The notes under the pieces: generated by a model
Told to the model about the DNA's origin: nothing
Seen by the model: only the letters and a program-made list of their open reading frames with translations
Database searches by the model: none
Shown: positions 6,014-12,168 of the stretch, piece after piece
How the letters are laid out: the number at the start of each line of letters is the position of its first letter
Position numbering within the stretch: the stretch's first letter is position 1
Assembly: GCA_045535465.1 (NCBI GenBank)
Contig: JAZSLS010000131.1
Coordinates: 1 to 12,665, forward strand
DNA: 12,665 nucleotides
Source: SIG636 sp045535465
GTDB lineage: Bacteria; Bacillota; Clostridia; Oscillospirales; CAG-382
Direction: 5' to 3'
Translations under genes and position numbers: made by a program

Positions 6014-6547
6014 TTAATAGTTTTCTTTTCTGAGCTCGAAAAAGCTTTGAGGATGCTTACAAACAGGGCAAAGCTCGGGAGCCTTTTTACCTATAACAAG
6101 GTGACCGCAGTTGCGGCATTCCCACATAGTTTCCTCGCTCTTTGCAAAAACAGCCTGCATCTCAACGTTGTTCAGGAGCGCACGATAACGTTCCTCGTGA
6201 GACTTTTCGATAGCGGCAACCATTCTGAACTGATAAGCAAGCTCGGTAAAGCCTTCTTCTTCGGCATCCTTTGCAAAACGGTCGTACATATCGGTCCACT
6301 CATTGTTTTCGCCTTCGGCTGCGGCTGCAAGGTTAGCAGCAGTATTGCCAAGCTCGCCAAGAGCCTTAAACCAAAGCTTTGCGTGTTCCTTTTCGTTATC
6401 GGCGGTCTTGAGGAAAATCTCAGCTATCTGCTCGTAGCCTTCCTTTTTTGCAACGGATGCAAAATAGGTATACTTATTTCTTGCCTGACTTTCACCCGCA
6501 AAAGCTTCCATCAAATTTTTTTCTGTCTTAGTACCCTTAAGTTCCAT
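6014..6547 (-). CDS. rbr: Rubrerythrin
   Basis: Rubrerythrin reduces hydrogen peroxide to water in the cytoplasm of anaerobes, using electrons from NAD(P)H-linked partners passed through a rubredoxin centre. The 177-aa product has an N-terminal four-helix ferritin-like domain with the two halves of the diiron site: Glu19 and Glu52-x-x-His55, then Glu97 (probable) and Glu114-x-x-His117. A C-terminal rubredoxin domain has CxxC pairs at 144/147 and 160/163 (CRNC and CPVC). All expected ligands appear present. The start is set by SD AGGAGG (6558-6553), 5 nt before the ATG. The gene is monocistronic and divergent from polA. No PerR-box palindrome was recognised at its promoter. Confidence 0.96.
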   Translation of the reverse strand: MELKGTKTEKNLMEAFAGESQARNKYTYFASVAKKEGYEQIAEIFLKTADNEKEHAKLWFKALGELGNTAANLAAAAEGENNEWTDMYDRFAKDAEEEGFTELAYQFRMVAAIEKSHEERYRALLNNVEMQAVFAKSEETMWECRNCGHLVIGKKAPELCPVCKHPQSFFELRKENY

Positions 6548-6583
6548 AATATCCTCCTATTATAAAATTTTTCTTACAAGCGC

Positions 6584-6612
6584 ATTATAACAAAACAGAA
6601 TAAGTTTTTCAA
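6584..6612 (-). promoter_or_regulatory. SigA-type promoter for rubrerythrin
   Basis: On the minus strand, TTGAAA (6612-6607) and a perfect TATAAT (6589-6584) are 17 bases apart. The leader is about 30 nt. Only 20 bp separate its -35 box from that of the divergent polA promoter. Confidence 0.87.
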
Positions 6613-6632
6613 GTGTTTTCCCACGCTTTTTG

Positions 6633-6661
6633 TTGACAAAAATAGCAAATAGTGATAACAT
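6633..6661 (+). promoter_or_regulatory. SigA-type promoter for the polA operon
   Basis: TTGACA (6633-6638) and TAACAT (6656-6661) are 17 bases apart, so transcription starts near 6668. This rules out the upstream in-frame start at 6630, which lies before the promoter. It also leaves the in-frame ATG at 6669 with no leader. Confidence 0.8.
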
Positions 6662-6698
6662 TAATTATATGCAAAATCAAATAGGGGGAGTTTGCCCT

Positions 6699-9209
6699 GT
6701 GAGTAAAATTATTGTGTTTGACGGCAACAGTATACTCAACCGTGCTTATTACGGAATCCGTCCTCTTAGCACTGCCGACGGTATACCCACCAACGCTGTT
6801 TACGGATTTATAAATATAATACTAAAAAACTTAAGCCTTGCGGAGGCGGAATACGGTGCGGTCGCTTTCGACCTCCGTGCGCCTACCTTCCGCCACAAGA
6901 TGTTTGAAGGCTACAAGGCTAACCGTCACGGTATGCCCGATGACCTTGCGGAGCAGTTACCCTATGCAAAGCAGATGGCTTCTCTTTTGGGGCTTAAGGT
7001 TTTGGAAAAAGAAGGCTTTGAGGCCGACGATATCTTGGGTACCCTCTCCGCTATGGCGGGTGATGAGGATATGGAATGTATCCTTGTTACAGGCGATAAG
7101 GACAGCCTTCAGCTTATAAACGGGCACACCACGGTTTTTCTTGCGGCCACTAACGAGACCAAGGTTTTTGATACCGCCGCTTTTGAGGAAAAGTACGGGG
7201 TTAAGCCCGACGTATTTGTGGACGTTAAGGCTCTTATGGGTGACAGCAGTGACAACATCCCCGGCGTTAAAGGCATTGGTGAGAAGGGCGCACTTAAGCT
7301 TATAAGCGAGTACGGCAGTCTTGACGGCGTTTATGCTGCCGCAGACGGTATTAAGGGCAGTATCGGCGAAAAGCTACGCAACGACAAGGAAAACGCCTAC
7401 CTTAGCTACACCTTGGCAAGGATAGTTAAGGATGCGCCTATCGACTGCACGCCCAAAGAGTGCTTTATAGAAAGAAAGGACAAGGAGCTTTACGAGCTTT
7501 GCGTAAGGCTGGAGCTTAAGGCTATTGCCGATAGGCTTAAGCTGGAAGCGACACCCGTGGCTAAGCCTAAGGAAAAGGCGGAGTTTAAGGATATAACGCC
7601 TGACGAGGCTTGCAATATTTACAAAAACGACAGTAAAATATATATATATTACAGTGATGGCGTGGTTTACCTGTCCGACGGCAGTGATAAAAACGTGCGT
7701 TTTGATATGGACAGCAAAGCGGAAGCGTTTTTCAACGCCCTTGGTAACCGAGGCGTTTATTGGAGCTATAAGGAAACGGCAGAAGCGGCAAAATTTGAGA
7801 CCACACCGCCCTTGGATGATATTTCTCTGCTTGCCTACGTAGTAAAGCCTGTTGACGGCGGTCTAAGCTCACCTATTAAAGCGGCAAAGGCTATAGGTCT
7901 TTACGAAGGCGAGGAGGACGCCGAGGCGGAAACGCTTATGCTTCCTGAGCTTGAAGAAGCTTTGAAGTCAAAAGCGGCAGAGGCAGGGCAACTACAGCTT
8001 TACAAGAACGTGGAGCTTAAGCTGGCACGGCTTCTTCTTGAGATGGAAAAGGTTGGATTTAAGGTTAACCGTGAGGGGCTTTTGGAATATTCCGCCTTTC
8101 TTTCTGACAGAATGGCAGAGGCCGAGGAAGCTATTTATATGCTGGCAGGAGAGGAGTTTAACATTAACTCCCCAAAGCAGCTTGGCACAGTACTTTTTGA
8201 AAAGCTGGGACTTCCCCACTTTAAAAAGACAAAAAGCGGCTACTCCACCGATGCGGAGGTTATGCAAAAGCTACGCAAGCTTCACCCAATAGTTGACCTT
8301 ATACTAAGCTACAGACAATTCTCCAAGCTTAAAAGCACCTATGCCGAGGGACTTGTTAAGGTTATTGACGAAAAGGACGGGCGCATACACAGCACCTTTA
8401 AGCAAACCCTTACTATGACAGGCAGACTTTCCTCAACGGAGCCTAATTTGCAAAACATTCCCGTAAGGACTGACCTTGGCAGAATGTTCCGCAAGTTTTT
8501 TGTTGCCGAGGAGGGATGTGTTCTTATAGATGCAGACTACTCTCAGATAGAGCTTAGAGTCTTGGCGCACGTTTCGGGTGACCCTACTTTGATAGGCGCT
8601 TTCCGTGACGGCGAGGACATCCACGCAATAACGGCATCCCAAGTGTTTGGCGTACCCCTTAACAGCGTAAGCGACGAGATGCGCAAACGTGCAAAGGCAG
8701 TAAACTTTGGCATTGTTTACGGCATAAGCGCCTTTTCGCTGTCCGAGGATATCGGCGTAAGCCGTAAGGAAGCGGGCGAGTATATTGACGCTTATTTTCG
8801 CAAATACCCCGGTGTTAGAGATTATCTGGAGCAAACCGTAAAAAAGGCAAAGGAAGACGGCTACGTTAACACCCTTTTCGGACGCAGACGTTATATACCG
8901 GAGCTGGCAGCAAAAAACAAAAACCTTGTGGCATTTGGCGAGCGTGTTGCAATGAACACCCCCATACAAGGCACAGCGGCAGATATAATTAAAAAGGCTA
9001 TGGTGGATACGGATACCGCCCTTAAGGAAGCGGGTATGAAGTCCCGCCTTATACTGCAGATACACGATGAGCTTATTGTGGAAGCCCCCGTGGAGGAAGC
9101 GGAGGCTGCGCTGGCTTTGCTTAAGGAGAAAATGGAAAACACAGTTAAACTGCTTGTTCCCTTGGTGGCAGATGCCCACGCAGGCAAAAGCTGGTTTGAC
9201 GCTAAATAG
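6699..9209 (+). CDS. polA: DNA polymerase I
   Basis: Pol I fills gaps and removes RNA primers in replication and repair. The GTG start at 6699 is preferred because AGGGGGAG (6683-6690) lies 8 nt upstream and the product (836 aa) then begins MSKIIVFDGNS like its family. The 5'-nuclease domain (about 1-290) has metal ligands in FDGNS (Asp8), FDLR (Asp58), EADD (108-111), GDKD (132-135) and GDSSDN (181-186), followed by a helix-hairpin-helix. The 3'-5' exonuclease-like domain (about 300-460) lacks the catalytic DxE motif (KIYIYYSDG at 313-321 is in its place), so proofreading is probably absent, as in the Bacillus and Thermus enzymes. The polymerase domain has motif A DADYSQIE (611-618, catalytic Asp613), motif B with Lys666, Phe670 and Tyr674, and motif C QIHDE (catalytic Asp790). 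It is the first gene of an apparent three-gene operon. Confidence 0.95.
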   Translation: MSKIIVFDGNSILNRAYYGIRPLSTADGIPTNAVYGFINIILKNLSLAEAEYGAVAFDLRAPTFRHKMFEGYKANRHGMPDDLAEQLPYAKQMASLLGLKVLEKEGFEADDILGTLSAMAGDEDMECILVTGDKDSLQLINGHTTVFLAATNETKVFDTAAFEEKYGVKPDVFVDVKALMGDSSDNIPGVKGIGEKGALKLISEYGSLDGVYAAADGIKGSIGEKLRNDKENAYLSYTLARIVKDAPIDCTPKECFIERKDKELYELCVRLELKAIADRLKLEATPVAKPKEKAEFKDITPDEACNIYKNDSKIYIYYSDGVVYLSDGSDKNVRFDMDSKAEAFFNALGNRGVYWSYKETAEAAKFETTPPLDDISLLAYVVKPVDGGLSSPIKAAKAIGLYEGEEDAEAETLMLPELEEALKSKAAEAGQLQLYKNVELKLARLLLEMEKVGFKVNREGLLEYSAFLSDRMAEAEEAIYMLAGEEFNINSPKQLGTVLFEKLGLPHFKKTKSGYSTDAEVMQKLRKLHPIVDLILSYRQFSKLKSTYAEGLVKVIDEKDGRIHSTFKQTLTMTGRLSSTEPNLQNIPVRTDLGRMFRKFFVAEEGCVLIDADYSQIELRVLAHVSGDPTLIGAFRDGEDIHAITASQVFGVPLNSVSDEMRKRAKAVNFGIVYGISAFSLSEDIGVSRKEAGEYIDAYFRKYPGVRDYLEQTVKKAKEDGYVNTLFGRRRYIPELAAKNKNLVAFGERVAMNTPIQGTAADIIKKAMVDTDTALKEAGMKSRLILQIHDELIVEAPVEEAEAALALLKEKMENTVKLLVPLVADAHAGKSWFDAK

Positions 9210-9224
9210 AAAGGCGGAGGCATT

Positions 9225-10769
9225 ATGATAGATTTAAAAGGCAGAAAGGCGAGATATTTGCTCGTTTATCCCGATTATACAGACAGAGACGTTAAGAACA
9301 AACAGACAGGCGGTAACTACAGCGAAGGTCTTGCTTCTATATCCGCTGTTTTAAAGCAGGCTGGCCACAGCGTGGGTCTTTTGCATTTGCTTTACCTCCA
9401 CGAGGAGGAGGATTTTAAAAACAAGCTTCGTGCATCCGGCGAGTGGGATATTATCGGTTTTTCCATTCGTACCACTGCTTTTCCAGATTGTCAGAAATAT
9501 ATTAAGTGGACAAAGGAAGTATACCCCAACGTATTTATAACCTGCGGCAGCTACCACTGCACCTTGGTGCCTCAGGACGTTATCGCAGTAGATGGCGTTG
9601 ACTGCGTTACCATTGGTGACGGCGAATATGCAGAGCTGGAGCTTTGCGACAAGATGAGCGCAGGCGAGGACTATACAAGCATTGAGAGCAAATGGTTTAA
9701 AATGCCCGACGGCACCATAAAGCAAAACCCTGTTCGTCCTCTGTTTGCTGACCTTGACAGACTTCCTATACCCGACTTTGACCTATTTGACTACGCAAAC
9801 CTTGAAAGCGTAAAGGTGGATACCGCTATAGTTATCGTCAGCCGAGGCTGTTTTTATAACTGCACCTACTGCGGCAACGGTAACTTCCGTAAAGTATACC
9901 CAAACAAGAAGATATACGCTCGTTTCCGCAGCCCCGAAAACGCTATACTTTATCTTAAAACTCTTCTTTCCAAATACCCCAACATAAAATACATCAATTT
10001 CCGTGACGCAATATTTAATATGTTCCCCGACTGGTTTGATAAGTTTATTGAGCTTTACAAAAAGGAGATACATCTGCCCTGTACGGGTAACATCCGTTTT
10101 GATATTCTGACCGAGGACACCGTACGCAAGATGAAGGAAGCGGGCTTTTACACTATCGATATGGGCCTTGAAAGCGGCGACCAGGAGATGCGTTTTAAGT
10201 ATCTTAGGCGTTTCCAGACTGACGAGATGATGATAAACTGCAGCCAATGGTTCCACAAATACGGCATAGCACAGCTTACCTATAACATAATAGGGCTTCC
10301 TCACGAGACTATCCACGGTGCGCTTAAGACCATAAAGCTTAACGCAAGAATGAAAAGTGACAGGGTTATTCCCAACATTTTCTACCCCTACCCCGGCACA
10401 AGGCTTCACGATATAGCTAAAGAGGCGGGCTTTTTGCCTGAAGTTATCTCTCCCGACTGCCGTGTTCCCTTGGTTCAGAAGGATTTTCCCGAGCACGAGG
10501 TTTTGTTTATAGAAGCCTACTTTATGCACTACGTAAAGAAGTACAAAAAGGCCTTTGCCAAGGGCGGCAAGCGCGGCGAACGTATGGAAAAAAGGCTGGA
10601 TAAGGCTATAACCCAGCGCAGTGTGGGCAGCTATAAGCGCAGAGTGTGGATACACGACAGATACACGTCTGTTCGCAACGGTCTTAAGGATTTTCTTGTT
10701 AACCGTATGCCTAAGTTTTACCTGTTCTTACGCCGTCAAAAGCATAAGAAGAAGGCGAGCAACGTATGA
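9225..10769 (+). CDS. B12-binding-domain radical SAM protein, substrate unknown
   Basis: The 514-aa product has an N-terminal Rossmann-like cobalamin-binding domain (about 10-140) and a radical SAM barrel (about 198-400). The cluster motif is Cys209-x3-Cys213-x2-Cys216 (SRGCFYNCTYC), which binds a 4Fe-4S cluster that cleaves SAM; GLESG (314-318) is a typical SAM-binding strand. The cobalamin domain shows no DxHxxG motif, as in many class B enzymes that bind B12 base-off. A C-terminal part (about 400-514) ends in a very basic stretch RRQKHKKK. The family includes methyltransferases for tRNA, lipids, cofactors and natural products; nothing here fixes the substrate. SD AAGGCGGAGG (9211-9220) precedes ATG 9225. 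The gap after polA is 15 bp and the stop overlaps the rsmI start (ATGA), so co-transcription is likely. Confidence 0.88.
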   Translation: MIDLKGRKARYLLVYPDYTDRDVKNKQTGGNYSEGLASISAVLKQAGHSVGLLHLLYLHEEEDFKNKLRASGEWDIIGFSIRTTAFPDCQKYIKWTKEVYPNVFITCGSYHCTLVPQDVIAVDGVDCVTIGDGEYAELELCDKMSAGEDYTSIESKWFKMPDGTIKQNPVRPLFADLDRLPIPDFDLFDYANLESVKVDTAIVIVSRGCFYNCTYCGNGNFRKVYPNKKIYARFRSPENAILYLKTLLSKYPNIKYINFRDAIFNMFPDWFDKFIELYKKEIHLPCTGNIRFDILTEDTVRKMKEAGFYTIDMGLESGDQEMRFKYLRRFQTDEMMINCSQWFHKYGIAQLTYNIIGLPHETIHGALKTIKLNARMKSDRVIPNIFYPYPGTRLHDIAKEAGFLPEVISPDCRVPLVQKDFPEHEVLFIEAYFMHYVKKYKKAFAKGGKRGERMEKRLDKAITQRSVGSYKRRVWIHDRYTSVRNGLKDFLVNRMPKFYLFLRRQKHKKKASNV

Positions 10770-11599
10770 CGGGTACACTTTATATAGTTCCTACGCCTAT
10801 CGGCAACCTTGGCGACGTAAGCGAGCGTGTTAAAGCAGTGCTTGCCGACGTGGATTTTGTTGCCTGCGAGGATACTCGTGTAGGTGGCAAGCTGCTTTTT
10901 CTGCTTCAAATAAAAAAAGAGCTTGTTAAGCACCACGACCATAACAAAAAACAAAGCGCCGCTTATATAACAGACCGCCTTTTAAGGGGCGAGAGCTGTG
11001 CGCTTATCAGTGATGCGGGTACTCCCGCTATCTCCGCCCCCGGCGAGGTGCTGGTTAACCAATGCCACAAGGCGGGCGTTACCGTTGTACCCCTGCCCGG
11101 TCCTTGCGCCGCCGTTTGCGCTTTGTCTGCATCGGGGCTACCCAGCCGAAGGTTTGTTTTTGAAGGCTTTTTACCCGACAAGGGCAAAGAGCGCAAGGAA
11201 AGGCTTGCCGCTCTTGCCACCGAGGAGCGCACAACTATTATTTACTGCACTCCCCACGACCTTACAAAGGATATAGCCGACCTTTACGGTGCCTTGGGCA
11301 ACAGAAAGCTTACCGTAACAAGGGAGCTGACCAAGGTTAACGAGCAGATATGCTTTACCACGCTTAAGGAGGCGGCAGCCCTAATAGAGCAAGGAGTTAT
11401 CCCCTGCAAGGGCGAGCTTGCCTTGGTCCTTGAAGGCTCTGACGGCAGCACCGCAGACGAAAACGCTTTTTGGGCAGATATGGATATACCTACCCACGTT
11501 GCCCATTATCAGGCGTTGGGCTTTTCCAAAATGGACGCAATAAAAAAAGCCGCCAAGGACAGAGGCGTTGCAAAATCCGTTATTTATAACGAAGTGTAA
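10766..11599 (+). CDS. rsmI: 16S rRNA (cytidine-1402-2'-O)-methyltransferase RsmI
   Basis: RsmI uses SAM to 2'-O-methylate C1402 in the decoding centre of 16S rRNA, acting with RsmH. The 277-aa product is of family length and belongs to the tetrapyrrole-methylase fold. Motifs in order are VPTPIGNLGD (8-17), CEDTR (34-38), ISDAGTPAIS (81-90), PLPGP (109-113), FEGFLP (132-137) and RELTK in the C-terminal half. The tail (about 230-277) contains the usual small helical domain. The start codon overlaps the stop of the radical SAM gene by 4 bases, so translation may be coupled. It is the last gene of the operon and is followed by a strong terminator. Confidence 0.96.
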   Translation: MTGTLYIVPTPIGNLGDVSERVKAVLADVDFVACEDTRVGGKLLFLLQIKKELVKHHDHNKKQSAAYITDRLLRGESCALISDAGTPAISAPGEVLVNQCHKAGVTVVPLPGPCAAVCALSASGLPSRRFVFEGFLPDKGKERKERLAALATEERTTIIYCTPHDLTKDIADLYGALGNRKLTVTRELTKVNEQICFTTLKEAAALIEQGVIPCKGELALVLEGSDGSTADENAFWADMDIPTHVAHYQALGFSKMDAIKKAAKDRGVAKSVIYNEV

Positions 11600-11623
11600 G
11601 TTTTTTATCACTCACCAAATTAC

Positions 11624-11651
11624 AAAAAGTGGCTCATAAAGCCACTTTTTT
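11624..11651 (+). terminator. Terminator of the polA - rsmI operon
   Basis: AAAAAGTGGCT (11624-11634) pairs over 11 bp with AGCCACTTTTT (11640-11650), loop CATAA. The stem is identical to those at 5664-5691 and 5938-5965, while the loop and flanks differ. Confidence 0.92.
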
Positions 11652-11699
11652 GTGTTTAAACCGTGTTGACGTCTGCCGTAAAGGGTGGTGGTTTGTATT

Positions 11700-11787
11700 G
11701 TAGGGGGGCGCAGTGCGCTCCCGTTTTACGCAACGGGTAAGGTCGGCGTAGCCCGTTACGTTTCTGGCGGCCGATGACCGCCCCTAC
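11700..11787 (+). repeat. CCCCTAC palindromic element, array copy 1
   Basis: This 88-bp element runs from GTAGGGG to CCCCTAC. Three hairpins follow in order: GGGGCGCA/TGCGCTCC (11704-11722, imperfect in this copy), GCAACGGG/CCCGTTAC (around 11730-11759) and GGCGG/CCGCC (around 11766-11783). The 20 bases before it (aaagggtggtggtttgtatt) resemble the end of a spacer, so the array may once have been longer. This copy differs from copies 2 and 3 at several bases, notably by keeping GGCGGCCGATGACCGCC like the copy at 1183-1270. Confidence 0.9.
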
Positions 11788-11839
11788 AATGTATTTGTTG
11801 CCACGTTTTAATTAACAACAAAACGTAACGGTTTGTATT
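11788..11839 (+). repeat. Spacer part of the repeat unit (52 bp)
   Basis: This is homologous to 11928-11978 and, inverted, to 1132-1182. It contains the hairpin ACGTTTT/AAAACGT. The unit period from copy 1 to copy 2 is 140 bp. Confidence 0.85.
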
Positions 11840-11927
11840 GTAGGGGAGCGCAGTGCGCTCCCGTTTTGCGTAACGGGTAAGGTCGGCGTAGCCCGTTACG
11901 TTTCGGGCGAGGGGTGACCGCCCCTAC
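11840..11927 (+). repeat. CCCCTAC palindromic element, array copy 2
   Basis: This 88-bp copy has a perfect first hairpin GGGAGCGCA-g-TGCGCTCCC and a perfect second one CGTAACGGG/CCCGTTACG. In the third hairpin the loop side has changed to GGGCGAGGGGTGACCGCCC. It is almost identical to copy 3, which suggests recent tandem duplication of the 139-bp unit. Confidence 0.9.
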
Positions 11928-11978
11928 ATTGTATACGTTGCCACGTTTTAATTAACAACAAAACGTGGCGGTTTTATT
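11928..11978 (+). repeat. Spacer part of the repeat unit (51 bp)
   Basis: CCACGTTTT (11941-11949) faces AAAACGTGG (11960-11968), a perfect 9-bp stem with a 10-base loop. This is the clearest version of the fourth hairpin of the unit. Confidence 0.85.
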
Positions 11979-12066
11979 GTAGGGGAGCGCAGTGCGCTCC
12001 CGTTTTGCGTAACGGGTAAGGTCGGCGTTGCCCGTTACGTTTCGGGCGAGGGGTGACCGCCCCTAC
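11979..12066 (+). repeat. CCCCTAC palindromic element, array copy 3
   Basis: This 88-bp copy has the same hairpins as copy 2, with one change in the loop of the second hairpin (GGCGTTG for GGCGTAG). The bases after it (ggtgtatttg) match the start of the spacer at 1132-1182 read on the minus strand, then similarity stops near 12080. Confidence 0.9.
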
Positions 12067-12109
12067 GGTGTATTTGGTTACATATTTTCATCGCCAAATT
12101 TTACACAAA

Positions 12110-12149
12110 CAAAAATCGTCCCCCTTTTGGATACACCAAAAAGGGGACG
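12110..12149 (-). terminator. Terminator of the partial LRR_5 gene
   Basis: A 14-bp stem with one mismatch (12117-12130 with 12136-12149, loop ATACA) is followed on the minus strand by ATTTTTG. It begins 19 bases beyond the stop codon at 12169-12171. Confidence 0.87.
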
Positions 12150-12168
12150 TGTTTTTATATACTGCCAA

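Noticed and set aside
6630..6698. N-terminal extension of polA from the ATG at 6630 or at 6669
   Set aside because: 6630 lies before the promoter boxes and 6669 would coincide with the transcript start. The GTG at 6699 has a strong SD at the right distance and gives the standard family N-terminus.
9783..10655. 290-codon minus-strand frame opposite the radical SAM gene
   Set aside because: The opposite strand codes for a clear B12-binding radical SAM protein in an operon. This frame has no motif and no SD.
11700..12066. CRISPR array
   Set aside because: The repeats are 88 bp and palindromic, and the 51-52 bp spacers are themselves conserved, which is the opposite of CRISPR. No cas gene is present.
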